A stretch of DNA of 64,000 bases from a bacterium (GCA_024742755.1 JANSXW010000009.1:1-64000), one strand, 5' to 3'; positions 27,458 through 36,498 are shown, numbered from the stretch's first letter. Numbers and translations are program-made. Notes: a model not told the origin generated them from the sequence alone.

Positions 27458-28255
27458 ATGAATCCCCAAGCTATCCTGGAGCAGATTGATCTGTTTAAAG
27501 ACAGCGTCGCTACTGCGGCAGACAACCGGCAGCTCAGCCGGCTATCTGAACGGCTCACTGCTTTGCTCAATGCTCACTTCCCTGATGCGACGGAAACGCA
27601 GATTGCAATTTTGCTGACTGGCGAAATGCACGAACTTCGGCACCGGGAAATGAAGGGAGTGATTTCTGATGCAGAGCGTCGCCTGGTCCGCAATCAATGG
27701 GTGGACAAGTTTCTCAACCTGCTCGGAGATGCAAAGGGGATGGTTGCCAATGGCGGTACGGATGCTCAATCTGATCCTACTGATCAGCCTAAGGCAACGG
27801 CTGTGCCACTCAAGCTTTTCCTTTCTTACGCCGAAGCGGATCAGGAGCTTAAAAACCGGCTCGATAATCACCTGACGGCACTCAAACGCGGAAACCTGAT
27901 TGATCTGTGGAGCGATGAGCAGGTGCTGGCTGGCCACGACTGGGGCGCAGAAGCCAAACGTAATATTCAGGATGCTGATATTGTGCTGCTGCTTGTAAGC
28001 GCGAGTTTCATCGCTTCAGAGCACATCTGGAAGTCTGAAGTGGAGAAAGCCATGGCGCGCCGGTCACAGGGCGTGATTGTCGTGCCCGTAGCGCTCAAGC
28101 CTGTGGATTGGGAAGGGCTGCCTTTTGCCGGCCTTCAGGGGCTGCCACGCTCCGGCAAGCCCGTTACGACCTATGATGACCTTGACCTTGGCCTGCTGGA
28201 GGTCGCAAGGGGCGTGCGGGAGGTGGTCGAGTATGTCCACCGGCAAAATGCATAG
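27458..28255 (+). CDS. TIR-domain protein with N-terminal helical domain
   Basis: The 265-residue cytoplasmic protein has a helical N-terminal domain (about 1-95) and a C-terminal TIR domain (about 117-235). The TIR domain shows KLFLSYAEADQEL, LIDLWSDEQVLAGHDW, ADIVLLLVSASFIAS and the presumed catalytic Glu194 in WKSEVEKAM. Bacterial TIR domains of this type often cleave NAD+ in anti-phage or conflict systems. The N-terminal part resembles the effector-associated adaptor domains that couple such effectors to sensors, but I cannot assign a named family. It has its own promoter and no obvious partner gene, so the trigger is unknown. Confidence 0.8.
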   Translation: MNPQAILEQIDLFKDSVATAADNRQLSRLSERLTALLNAHFPDATETQIAILLTGEMHELRHREMKGVISDAERRLVRNQWVDKFLNLLGDAKGMVANGGTDAQSDPTDQPKATAVPLKLFLSYAEADQELKNRLDNHLTALKRGNLIDLWSDEQVLAGHDWGAEAKRNIQDADIVLLLVSASFIASEHIWKSEVEKAMARRSQGVIVVPVALKPVDWEGLPFAGLQGLPRSGKPVTTYDDLDLGLLEVARGVREVVEYVHRQNA

Positions 28256-28270
28256 TCTTATTAACTTAGG

Positions 28271-28843
28271 TTAATCTCCCCACGATAAGCCAAACCGCAG
28301 CGCGATATTCACGAAAGGCGAAGAGAAATCGCTGGAGCTGTATTCAGGGATGTCATCGTAGGTGACGAACCGGTAGCCGGCTTCCAGGCCAATCCGGAAC
28401 CACTGTGTAGCGTTCAGTTCCAAACCTGCCGAAGGCTTCAGGACGTAAACCGGGTCATCATCAATGCCTTCCACCGTGGCTTTGCCGCCACCGGCAAATA
28501 ATCCGAAACGTGGATGTAATAAGCGGGTTGAGTTGGGCGCATAGGCCAGTTGCAAGCCATCGTAGTAGAGGTCAAGCCGGCGATTGTCGGGACCGGTGAC
28601 GGGCTCCTGCCGGAAGCTGTTGCGGGCATACCCGATGTAGAGCGACCGGCTGACTTCAATGCCGATGCTGAAGCCCCTGCCATAAGCATATTCCTCTTCA
28701 AAGAAACTGTAGTTGTGGTCTATGCTGGCCCAAATGCCGGAAATCCGGATGTCTGAACTATTGAATAGGGTTTCCTCTTTTTGAGCAGATACGCTCAGGG
28801 CAGCGAATAAAAACAGTGGGGCAAGTAAGTGGGTGAGTTTCAT
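28271..28843 (-). CDS. Exported outer-membrane barrel-like protein
   Basis: The 190-residue product starts with a signal peptide (MKLTHLLAPLFLFAALSVSAQ). The body is a set of amphipathic strands such as GRGFSIGIEVSRSLYIGYARN and IGLEAGYRFVTY, ending FVNIALRFGLSWGD. An aromatic or hydrophobic C terminus is typical of small barrels. ATG at 28843 is chosen because the upstream 23 codons lack a signal sequence. The function is unknown. Confidence 0.7.
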   Translation of the reverse strand: MKLTHLLAPLFLFAALSVSAQKEETLFNSSDIRISGIWASIDHNYSFFEEEYAYGRGFSIGIEVSRSLYIGYARNSFRQEPVTGPDNRRLDLYYDGLQLAYAPNSTRLLHPRFGLFAGGGKATVEGIDDDPVYVLKPSAGLELNATQWFRIGLEAGYRFVTYDDIPEYSSSDFSSPFVNIALRFGLSWGD

Positions 28844-28935
28844 AATTTGTCGGTGTTTGATTTCGACTTCAAATAAAAGAGAAAATCGCCCGCCATGCCT
28901 GTTTTTAACCACCTTTAACCTGCTTTAGCATTTGG

Positions 28936-28948
28936 TTAAGACTATGTT
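28936..28948 (+). repeat. 13-bp copy of the hairpin-element terminus
   Basis: TTAAGACTATGTT is identical to 3241-3253, which spans the left end of the 219-bp inverted-repeat element. The similarity stops after 13 bp. A 10-bp inverted partner, CATAGTCTTA, occurs at 28251-28260 over the stop of the TIR gene. Confidence 0.4.
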
Positions 28949-28961
28949 TGAGCAGGTTCTG

Positions 28962-29597
28962 TTAAAACAAGTAGCAACCACGAATGGTAATATTGCGCCC
29001 GATCCAGGGCACGAGGGTCTGATCGTTGGCTTCCGCCAGTTCTTCGCTGTAAGGGGAGTTGAGCCAGCGGGACCAGCGAATGTCCATCACCCAGTTTTCG
29101 GTGAAGTAGAAAGAGCCCCCCAGGATCACAGAAAAGACATCCTGAGATATAGGGTGCCTCTCGGTACCGTCCTCCCCCGTCACTTCTGTAACCGTATAGT
29201 TGATGATGTTGCCGTAGGAGCCGCCAGCAGTAAGCTGCAGCTTCCAGTCGCGGAAATGCACCAGCACCGGTGCTTCCACCATATTGAATTGAATGTTTTC
29301 CACATCCAGCTCTGAACTGGGAGCATCAAACCTGCTTTGCCGGGCGCCCTGCTGAGAAAAGAGCAGCTCGATGCCCACCTTCCAGCGTTCAGAAAGGACC
29401 GCATCCGCCTTGATCCCTCCCTGGAATCCATACTTGTAAAAGCCCAGCAGTTTGTCCCCGTCCACCTGAGAAAGGTTAAGCCCGGCAACCACGCCGGCCT
29501 CAAAGCGGCGCTCTGGCCCGCTATCCTGCGCCTGCAGGCTGCAGAACAGGCTCACTGCCACGAGGGTCAACAATAAATTTAAAGGTCTCTTTTGCAT
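28962..29597 (-). CDS. PorT-family outer-membrane beta-barrel protein
   Basis: The 211-residue product has a signal peptide ending SLQAQ. The barrel has strands such as FEAGVVAGLNLSQVDGD, the opening typical of the PorT/OMP_b-brl_2 family, and closes with ITIRGCYLF. Members are outer-membrane proteins of mostly unknown role. It is followed by, but not clearly cotranscribed with, the smaller barrel gene. A -7-like box (CAAAGGTA on the plus strand, 29619-29626) precedes it. Confidence 0.82.
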   Translation of the reverse strand: MQKRPLNLLLTLVAVSLFCSLQAQDSGPERRFEAGVVAGLNLSQVDGDKLLGFYKYGFQGGIKADAVLSERWKVGIELLFSQQGARQSRFDAPSSELDVENIQFNMVEAPVLVHFRDWKLQLTAGGSYGNIINYTVTEVTGEDGTERHPISQDVFSVILGGSFYFTENWVMDIRWSRWLNSPYSEELAEANDQTLVPWIGRNITIRGCYLF

Positions 29598-29712
29598 AGC
29601 ACCGATTGAGATTTAAGGCAAAGGTATCAATTGAACGCATTTTGCGCCACTATGGTGTAGTGAAGCCTGCTGTAACTTATGCCAATGCATTGCATTATTG
29701 TGTAAAACCCCT

Positions 29713-30846
29713 ATGAAAACTATCCTGTTCGCCATCGTTGCGCTTTTGTGCCTCCGGGTGCAGGCGCAAAACCTGGTGCTCAATCCGGGTTTCGAAACCT
29801 TGCAGTCTGCCAAATACCATAATGAGTGCATCTTCTCCCGCAAGACCTACCAATTTAACGAATCGGCTGCGTACTGGAATTCCTTCAACGGGCTTACCCC
29901 AGACCTGGTCTCTTATCCGGACTCCGCAGACTGCATCTTCCCCGAGCCCTATGCCGGGGAAAGGATGCTGGGCTTTATCAATTTTTATCCGGCGGCACAA
30001 ACAGGGTGGCTCAATGACTACCACGAGTTTGTGCAGGGACGGTTGAGCGAGCCACTTGTGGAGGGCGCTATGTATGAGGTTAGCTTTTGGGTCAACCGGC
30101 AGGTGGAGGTCCCTTTGCAGCACCTCAAGACCTTACCGCGTACGGAGTTTACGGTACCACCCGTGCCGGTAGCGAGCAACAATATCGGCATTGCCTTCCT
30201 GCGCAGCCCGGCTGACCCCAATGAGTTTTTTGATCAGTCTGTACGGCAGTTCAACATCCGGCCTCACTTCAACATAGATACTATTGTGGGGGACAGTGCC
30301 CTGATGTGGATACAGGTTAAGGGCATGTTCAGGGCACCATTTGCTACCCGCCACTTCGTACTCGGTAACTTCTTCAAAGATGCTCAAACGGAGGTCAACT
30401 TTGAACCCTCCCCCTACGTCGTTTTCCCAGTGCGCATCGCCTACTACTGCCTCGATGAAGTCTATATCGGCCCGGCACGTTCGGACCTGGAGGAAACGCT
30501 TACGCAAACCGGGCGGTACACTTTTCAATCCGTGCATTTCCCAACCGCGAGCGCGGAGCTGCAGCCCGAAGCTTTTCCCGAGCTGGACCAGCTATCGGCT
30601 TACCTGCTGAGCCACCCGGAGGTACAGGCTGAAATTGCCGGCCATACGGATGATGTGGGGCAGGCCGCTGACAATCAGGAGCTTTCAGAGCGCCGTGCCG
30701 GTGCGGTCCGGCAGTATCTCATTGATCAGGGCGTAGCTGCGGGCCGGATCACTCATCAGGGTTACGGGGAAAGCCGGCCTGTAGCCGAAAACGACACGGA
30801 AGAAGGGCGGCAGCAAAACCGCCGGGTAGAGTGTGTGCTGAAATAG
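29713..30846 (+). CDS. OmpA-family protein
   Basis: The 377-residue product starts with a signal peptide (MKTILFAIVALLCLRVQAQ). A beta-rich N-terminal domain follows (about 20-260, starting NLVLNPGFE), resembling a carbohydrate-binding jelly roll. The C-terminal OmpA domain (about 270-377) has the peptidoglycan-binding motif AEIAGHTDDVGQAADNQELSERRA and GYGESRP. It probably tethers the outer membrane or a surface domain to peptidoglycan. ATG at 29713 begins the signal peptide. A short downstream gene follows after 26 bp. Confidence 0.88.
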   Translation: MKTILFAIVALLCLRVQAQNLVLNPGFETLQSAKYHNECIFSRKTYQFNESAAYWNSFNGLTPDLVSYPDSADCIFPEPYAGERMLGFINFYPAAQTGWLNDYHEFVQGRLSEPLVEGAMYEVSFWVNRQVEVPLQHLKTLPRTEFTVPPVPVASNNIGIAFLRSPADPNEFFDQSVRQFNIRPHFNIDTIVGDSALMWIQVKGMFRAPFATRHFVLGNFFKDAQTEVNFEPSPYVVFPVRIAYYCLDEVYIGPARSDLEETLTQTGRYTFQSVHFPTASAELQPEAFPELDQLSAYLLSHPEVQAEIAGHTDDVGQAADNQELSERRAGAVRQYLIDQGVAAGRITHQGYGESRPVAENDTEEGRQQNRRVECVLK

Positions 30847-30872
30847 TTATTTTAGCGCCAAAGCCATCGTAT

Positions 30873-31160
30873 ATGTTCAAGTATACCCGCCATAGCCTGA
30901 AGAAGCTGGAGACGCTGTTCGAAGAAATCGACTTCACCATCCGTTATGAGAAAGGGAACTTCACCTCGGGCTATGCCATTGTGGAGGACCGAAATATTAT
31001 TGTGATCAATAAATTCTACGATGTGGAGGGGCGCATCAATGTGCTGCTCGATATCCTGGGGCAGACCGAAGTGCCATTGGACGCATTAGGCGAGAAATCC
31101 CTGAAGCTGTACAAACAACTGGAGAAAAACGAACTGATCGCTGATGAGGAGGAAGAATGA
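30873..31160 (+). CDS. Conserved small hypothetical protein
   Basis: The 95-residue product starts MFKYTRHSLKKLETLFEEIDF, contains VVEDRNIIVINKFYDVEGR-like sequence and ends in an acidic tail (IADEEEE). It has no signal peptide or membrane segment. It looks like a Bacteroidota-wide uncharacterised family. It lies 26 bp after the OmpA-family gene on the same strand. The start at 30873 matches the conserved N terminus better than the upstream alternative inside the previous gene. Confidence 0.72.
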   Translation: MFKYTRHSLKKLETLFEEIDFTIRYEKGNFTSGYAIVEDRNIIVINKFYDVEGRINVLLDILGQTEVPLDALGEKSLKLYKQLEKNELIADEEEE

Positions 31161-31191
31161 TTGTTGGCTGCCCGGTGAGCAACCAACAATC
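31159..31191. terminator. Bidirectional hairpin between convergent genes
   Basis: GATTGTTGG plus TGC pairs with GCA plus CCAACAATC, with one internal mismatch. It overlaps the stop codon of the plus-strand gene and precedes the stop of the minus-strand HMA gene. There is no long U tract. Confidence 0.5.
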
Positions 31192-31206
31192 GTCCGGGAA
31201 TTTAGA

Positions 31207-31722
31207 TTATCCCTTGGGGCGGTCGTACTGACAGCAGGCGTGCAGGTTGGCATACACCTCATCCGGCGCGCGGTGCGTGTCTGAGTCGTACCCTGCTGCA
31301 GCTACCTTGGCTTTGATGTCACCCTCTGATACCTTCTCTGCTTCGTAAGCTACAGACAACATACCCGATTTGACATCCCATTCCGCAGAGTGGATGCCTT
31401 CCACCTCGTTCAGAGCGCCCTCAATCGTACGCTTGCACATGCCACAGTTGCCGTAGATGCGGATGGAAGCGGTAGTTGCGTTGGCATCGCTGCTCACTTT
31501 TTTAGCAGCGCTGCCGGCTGATTTGGCACAGGATTTCCCCTGCTCACCCTTGGCGCAGCAGGCTTTAGCTGCACTTGCTGTTTTATCGCAGCTCGCTTTT
31601 TCAGCTTTGGTGCAGCTGGTCTTTTCCTTGCCGCTGCAACAGGCTTTGGCTGACTGTGCCTGTACGGACATAGAGCCCAGGAAGAGGAAAGCCAGCATCA
31701 TCATTAATGGTTTCATGGTCAT
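31207..31722 (-). CDS. Exported heavy-metal-associated (HMA) domain protein with Cys-rich linker
   Basis: The 171-residue product has a signal peptide ending VQAQ. A low-complexity segment (about 24-72) carries seven cysteines in Lys/Ala/Ser-rich sequence. A C-terminal HMA domain follows (about 78-145), with metal motif GNCGMCKRTI. The tail has HACCQYDRP. HMA domains bind Cu(I), Zn or similar soft metals; the Cys-rich part probably adds sites. A periplasmic metal chaperone or sink is inferred. It is about 16 kb from the RND metal cluster. Confidence 0.8.
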   Translation of the reverse strand: MTMKPLMMMLAFLFLGSMSVQAQSAKACCSGKEKTSCTKAEKASCDKTASAAKACCAKGEQGKSCAKSAGSAAKKVSSDANATTASIRIYGNCGMCKRTIEGALNEVEGIHSAEWDVKSGMLSVAYEAEKVSEGDIKAKVAAAGYDSDTHRAPDEVYANLHACCQYDRPKG

Positions 31723-31838
31723 TTCTTGTTTCGTTCATGAATAAATCCGCCTAAAGATAAAGACTTTTGTCATTTCTCTATCATTTGCGGGGCCCGCAGG
31801 TCATTGAGCTTGCCAAAAAAACTTTCGTTGTGGCCGCG

Positions 31839-32747
31839 CTAAGCCACCAGCATCGCCGCACCAAACACGCCGGCACTATCGCCCAACTCCGGCGCCAGGA
31901 ATTGCGTGTCGAGCCGGTGGTTGAAGACGTGCTTTTTGACCGATTCCACACCTTCTGTATATAAGTCAGGAATGTTGCCGAGGCCACCGCCCAGTACGAT
32001 CACATCCGGATCGAGGGTATTGATGACGGAAGCCATGCCTTTGCCGAAGAAGTGCAGGAGGCGGTCGAGGGTTGCCCTGGCATGCTCATCGGTATCCACA
32101 CGCTGCAAGATGTTTTTGAGTTTATCTTTTTGGCCCGACTGGCTTTCGTAGAACCGCTGTAGCGCTGGCCCGGAGATAATGGTTTCCACACAGCCTGTCT
32201 GCCCGCAGTAACACTCGCCGCCTGAGAAGTCCAGGAAGTTGTGGCCCCACTCTCCGGCGATGCCCTGCCGGCCGTTGCGCACCTGCCCGTTGATGACCAG
32301 GCCACCGCCCACGCCGGTGCCCATGATGACACCGAAGACCACCTGCGCGTCCGGGGCTTCGCGGGGCACTTTGCCCAGGCGGGCTTCTGCGACAGCAAAG
32401 CAATTGGCATCATTGGCCATTTGAACGGGTAATCCGAGCGCTTTTTCTAAGTCTTGTTTTAGGGGCTGCCCGTTCAGGGCGGTGGTGTTCGCGTTCTTCA
32501 TCAGCCTGGTGATGGGGTCGAGGGTACCGGGAGTGCCAATGCCGATGCGCTCTGGCTCTGCGCCGCTGTCTTCCCGAAGCAAATCCACCACTTTGCCAAT
32601 CTGTCCGATGATGTGCTCGTAGCCTTTTTCCTTTTCGGTGGGAATGCGCAGCCGGGAGCGCACTTTCAGCGGTTGAATGCTTTCGATGATCGCACCTTCG
32701 ATTTTGGTGCCGCCGAGGTCGATGCCCCAGAGGAGTTGGTTTTCCAT
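31839..32747 (-). CDS. ROK-family sugar kinase
   Basis: The 302-residue cytoplasmic protein has the ROK/hexokinase fold. Its phosphate motif is GIDLGGTKIEG, the active-site segment NDANCFAVAEA and the zinc motif GGECYCGQTGCVETIISG. A glucokinase or fructokinase role is likely, but substrate specificity cannot be told. ATG at 32747 is canonical. A TAATTTTG box (minus strand, 32770-32777) lies 22 bp upstream. Confidence 0.9.
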   Translation of the reverse strand: MENQLLWGIDLGGTKIEGAIIESIQPLKVRSRLRIPTEKEKGYEHIIGQIGKVVDLLREDSGAEPERIGIGTPGTLDPITRLMKNANTTALNGQPLKQDLEKALGLPVQMANDANCFAVAEARLGKVPREAPDAQVVFGVIMGTGVGGGLVINGQVRNGRQGIAGEWGHNFLDFSGGECYCGQTGCVETIISGPALQRFYESQSGQKDKLKNILQRVDTDEHARATLDRLLHFFGKGMASVINTLDPDVIVLGGGLGNIPDLYTEGVESVKKHVFNHRLDTQFLAPELGDSAGVFGAAMLVA

Positions 32748-32874
32748 GGATTCGTTTTGTTTTGCTGGACAAAATTAGGTTTTCGCGGGGATTATTGAGT
32801 ATTGCCAGGGTAGAGATTTGGGGTGCCAAATAAGCGGGGAAGTTGTTACATTGTAGTGTTAACAGCCCGCACCG

Positions 32875-33657
32875 CTATAATTCCCTATCTCTTCGCAAAC
32901 TATTAACCGTCATCAGCAAAAAATCCAGCGCCTGCCCGTAGTCCAGGCTTTCGTAATCGAGCCCTAGTATGCGGATATTGTGGTAGTACAACTGCCGGTT
33001 GATGTAGTAGTTCTTCTCCGACTCAATGGCTATTGTTTGGTTGCCCAGCTTTTCCAGCAGGAACCACTTCTCCAATAAACGGGCAGTCCTGCCATTGCCA
33101 TCTTGCATGGGATGGATTTTCACAAACACCAGGTGTAGCATGGCTGCGTAGTAAAAAACCTCCAGGGGCTCAAGGTCAGAGGAGTGCAAAGCTTCAAGGT
33201 CCTCGAAAAAAAGAGCTATTTCGGCAAGCACCTGCTCAGGCGCGCAAGCCACATACTCAATGCGGTCTGCCTCATTGAGTACAAACATAGGGTTGGTCCG
33301 GATAAGCCCACGCTGGCTCTTAGGTAAAAGGTGCCGGCTGAGTATACGGTGGGCTTCCAGCAGATTGGGCTTTGTGAGGGGGTGTCGGAGCATATAATCG
33401 TAAGCGCGGAATAAATCGTCCGCCCGCCTTGTGTAGTCCGGCTGGTATTTAACCTGCATGAACTTGTATTTGAAATAGCTGTCGAAGTCTACCTCCTCCC
33501 CCTCAATCTTCGAGGAATAGACACTGGAAACGGCATGGTAGAACCTGAAGTAATCCGCAGGCAGCGGTTCTTCAGACTTTTCAGAAAGCGCTGTCATGGG
33601 GTCAAAGTCCACCGCATTCCTGAAAGCACTCAGTAAGCTGTTATCTATGATTTTCAT
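32875..33657 (-). CDS. Fic-family protein (AMP transferase-like)
   Basis: The 260-residue product has the Fic core with catalytic motif HPMQDGNGRTAR (His182), which differs from the HPFxxGNGR consensus at the third position only. A SxxxEG inhibitory motif (Ser48-Gly53, SSKIEG) lies in the N-terminal helix, so this is a self-inhibited class II Fic protein. Such enzymes transfer AMP to Tyr/Ser/Thr of target proteins. ATG at 33657 (MKIIDNSLLSAF) gives the conserved start; an upstream frame extension lacks similarity. No antitoxin partner is needed or seen. Confidence 0.88.
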   Translation of the reverse strand: MKIIDNSLLSAFRNAVDFDPMTALSEKSEEPLPADYFRFYHAVSSVYSSKIEGEEVDFDSYFKYKFMQVKYQPDYTRRADDLFRAYDYMLRHPLTKPNLLEAHRILSRHLLPKSQRGLIRTNPMFVLNEADRIEYVACAPEQVLAEIALFFEDLEALHSSDLEPLEVFYYAAMLHLVFVKIHPMQDGNGRTARLLEKWFLLEKLGNQTIAIESEKNYYINRQLYYHNIRILGLDYESLDYGQALDFLLMTVNSLRRDREL

Positions 33658-33751
33658 ACACGAGTTCCTGATTTCGCTTAAAACTACAACTTTTCTTACA
33701 CCCGTTCCCGCCTTCACAACGGTCGCCTGCCTACAAAATCCGCTTATTTCT

Positions 33752-33759
33752 TACCTTTG
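33752..33759 (+). promoter_or_regulatory. Candidate -7 box of the esterase operon
   Basis: TACCTTTG fits TAnnTTTG and lies 38 bp before the esterase ATG. No clear TTG is seen 20 bp upstream. Confidence 0.45.
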
Positions 33760-33797
33760 ACCTGACGAATTACGAACGACAGATTTAGCAACGATAT

Positions 33798-34937
33798 ATG
33801 ACAGAAGGCGCTTCTTCCAGCGGCCATGCCCCCTCGAATGGCACCCAACTGCGGCTACAGCTTCAAACCCCGGCTGAGGAACACGGCCGGCCGGTCTTCG
33901 TATCCGGTAACTTCAATGGCTGGCGCACCGGCAGCGGGGCATATCAGATGGAGCAAACGGGCCCCGGCTACTATGAGCTCAACTTCCCGGCTGGCGAATG
34001 GCTGCCCGAGCAGCTCGAATACAAATACCACCGCGGTGACTGGGATCAGGTGGAGCTGGACCGCTTTGGCAATACCCGGCCCAACCGGAGCATCAATATC
34101 CGGGAGCACAATACGCAGTCCGACAGCGTAGACCGGTGGCTGGTGGACGGGCTGGCTTACAATCCGGCTTATCTGCCCAAAATTGAAATCCTGACGGAGG
34201 ACTTCAAAATCCCGAAGCTTATCAAAACCCGGCGGATCGCGGCCCTGCTGCCGCACGATTACCACGAAACCGATAAACGGTATCCGGTGCTCTACCTGCA
34301 GGACGGGCAAAACCTCTTCGACGACTATGCCCCCTTTGGCAGTTGGGGAGTAGACAAGAAGCTGGCACTAATGAAAGAGCAAGGCTTTGGCGATATCATC
34401 ATCGTAGCCATCGACCATGCTGAGAAAGACCGCATCACGGAGTTTACGCCTTCCTACCGCACCCAACTGGGCGCAGGAAGCGGCAAGAAGTACCTCCGGG
34501 TACTGGCCGACCGCCTTAAGCCTTATGTAGACGAACACTTCCGTACCCTGCCCGGCCGTGAAACCACCGGTATCGGGGGGAGCTCAATGGGCGGGCTGAT
34601 CAGCATTTATGCGGGGCTGATTTATCCGGAAGTGTACGGCAAGCTCATGATCTTTTCCCCTTCCCTGTGGGTGAGCCCCAATATCCCCTTCCGGGTAATG
34701 AACCTCAATGACCCGCACGATATGGACATCTACATCTATGCCGGCGAAGGCGAAAGCAAAAATATGGTGCCCAACATCCACCGGTTTATGCAAGCCGCAC
34801 AGGAGCAGGGCGACGCCTCCTTTAACTTTGAGCTCTCACTCGATCCCGATGGAGCGCACAATGAAGCCCGTTGGGGGCAGGAATTCCCCCGCGCTGCGGA
34901 GTGGCTCTTTTTCAACCAACCTCCAAAAACATCCTGA
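33798..34937 (+). CDS. Esterase (enterochelin esterase-like) with N-terminal glycogen-binding-like domain
   Basis: The 379-residue product has an N-terminal immunoglobulin-like domain (about 15-100) of the AMPK-beta/CBM48 type, with VFVSGNFNGWRTG and YELNFPAGEWLPEQLEYKYHRGDWDQVE. An alpha/beta-hydrolase follows, with nucleophile motif GIGGSSMGG (Ser about 257) and FSPSLWVSP. No signal peptide is seen. It would hydrolyse an ester, possibly of a bound glycan. It begins an operon: M17 peptidase starts 4 bp later and an ATP-grasp gene follows. Confidence 0.85.
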   Translation: MTEGASSSGHAPSNGTQLRLQLQTPAEEHGRPVFVSGNFNGWRTGSGAYQMEQTGPGYYELNFPAGEWLPEQLEYKYHRGDWDQVELDRFGNTRPNRSINIREHNTQSDSVDRWLVDGLAYNPAYLPKIEILTEDFKIPKLIKTRRIAALLPHDYHETDKRYPVLYLQDGQNLFDDYAPFGSWGVDKKLALMKEQGFGDIIIVAIDHAEKDRITEFTPSYRTQLGAGSGKKYLRVLADRLKPYVDEHFRTLPGRETTGIGGSSMGGLISIYAGLIYPEVYGKLMIFSPSLWVSPNIPFRVMNLNDPHDMDIYIYAGEGESKNMVPNIHRFMQAAQEQGDASFNFELSLDPDGAHNEARWGQEFPRAAEWLFFNQPPKTS

Positions 34938-34941
34938 AAAC

Positions 34942-36459
34942 ATGATTATCCACCTAAAGCATGAACCTTTATCAGTAGAGCGCGCTTTGACCGCAGCACG
35001 GGGAGAAGTACCCCTCAAAATAGTGTTGCCGCTGGCCGCAGGCCCTCATCTGGAGCAGGCCCTGCAGGCTATTGCCGGCTTCTGGAATACGTCTGCCAAA
35101 GACCTTCAGGAGCGCTTCAAAGGCGAGGCCGGGGAGCAAATCAGTTATTTCGCCAATCAGTATGACTGGTACCTGCTTGGGCTTGGCGAGGAGCCCTCTT
35201 ATGCCGATACCCTGAAAACGGTACGGTCCTTTGCCCATAAACATAAGCGGAAGCTGTCTGCACATATGGGCATCAGCTTTCTGCATCAACCGGTAGCCAA
35301 CCTGACCGTACTCGCAGAAGCTGCTGTGAGCGGATTGCTATTGAGCACACTGCCCACCGGTACTTACCGTCAGGAAGCTGAGGCGCCTCACCCTTTTGCT
35401 ACGGACGATGCTCAGCTTACTCTTTTCCTGCCCGAAACACAGGCTGAAGCGGGCCGCCAAGCCGCCGAAAGAGCCCTGCACCTTTCTGAAGCCCAACTGG
35501 CAATCATTGGGCTGGTCAATGCGCCCAGCAACAAGAAAACGCCGGCTATGCTGGCCGACTGGGCGGTGCGGTCCGGGCGCAAGCATGGCTATAAGGTCAC
35601 GGTATTTGACAAGCCGGCTATTGAGGAGTTGGGTTTGCATGCTTTGCTGGCGGTGAACCGGGGCAGTGAGGAGCCTCCCCGCTTCATTGTGATGGAATAT
35701 CAGCCCAGGGATACCGCCGGGCCGCTGCCTAAAGTCGGGCTGGTCGGCAAAGGCGTTACCTTTGATACCGGGGGCGTTTCCATCAAGCCTTCCACCAATA
35801 TGCACTACATGAAGAGCGATATGGGTGGGGCAGCAGCCGTGTTTGGCACCATGGAAGCCGCCGCCCGCCTGCAACTCCCGGTGCACCTGATCGGCATCGT
35901 GCCCACCACTGACAACTGCGTGGATGCCAATGCCATCAAGCCAGGCGATGTGATTGATTCCTATAGCGGCAAGACCATCGAGGTGATTGACACCGATGCC
36001 GAAGGGCGCCTGATTTTATCGGATGGCATCGCTTATATGCTCCGGCATTTTACCCCTGATACCCTCATTGACCTGGCCACATTGACGGGCAGTGCGGTGC
36101 GCACCTTCGGGTACCACGCCGCCGCCCTGTTTACCAATAATCCGGAGCTGGAGCAGCACCTGAAAAGTGCAAGCGAGGCGACCGGAGAACGCCTTTGGCC
36201 ACTGCCGCTCTGGGAGGTCTACGAAGAAGACCTGAAATCGGATGTAGCCGATGTGCGCAACTTCAGCGGCCGCCCGATGGCGGGCGCAATCAATGCAGCC
36301 AAGTTCCTGGAATTCTTTACGGAGCAACACCCCCGCTGGGCCCACCTCGATATCGCCGGGGTTGCTTTCGGGGATTCAGAATTTACCGTGCAGAAGAGTG
36401 CCACCGGCTATGGTGTGCGGCTGCTGATTAACTTTTTGGAACAACTCAAAAACGCATAA
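34942..36459 (+). CDS. Leucyl aminopeptidase family protein (M17)
   Basis: The 505-residue product has the M17 metallopeptidase core. Visible are KGVTFDTGGVSIKPS (catalytic Lys and first metal ligands), MKSDMGGAAAVFG and the signature DTDAEGRLILSDGI, in which the consensus first Asn is Asp. The N-terminal M17 domain (about 1-170) is divergent. These enzymes release N-terminal amino acids from peptides using two metal ions. The ATG at 34942 follows the esterase stop by 4 bp, so it is cotranscribed. Confidence 0.9.
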   Translation: MIIHLKHEPLSVERALTAARGEVPLKIVLPLAAGPHLEQALQAIAGFWNTSAKDLQERFKGEAGEQISYFANQYDWYLLGLGEEPSYADTLKTVRSFAHKHKRKLSAHMGISFLHQPVANLTVLAEAAVSGLLLSTLPTGTYRQEAEAPHPFATDDAQLTLFLPETQAEAGRQAAERALHLSEAQLAIIGLVNAPSNKKTPAMLADWAVRSGRKHGYKVTVFDKPAIEELGLHALLAVNRGSEEPPRFIVMEYQPRDTAGPLPKVGLVGKGVTFDTGGVSIKPSTNMHYMKSDMGGAAAVFGTMEAAARLQLPVHLIGIVPTTDNCVDANAIKPGDVIDSYSGKTIEVIDTDAEGRLILSDGIAYMLRHFTPDTLIDLATLTGSAVRTFGYHAAALFTNNPELEQHLKSASEATGERLWPLPLWEVYEEDLKSDVADVRNFSGRPMAGAINAAKFLEFFTEQHPRWAHLDIAGVAFGDSEFTVQKSATGYGVRLLINFLEQLKNA

Positions 36460-36498
36460 ACCCATCGCAGCCACAGGGCTCCGAGCAACCTAAATACC

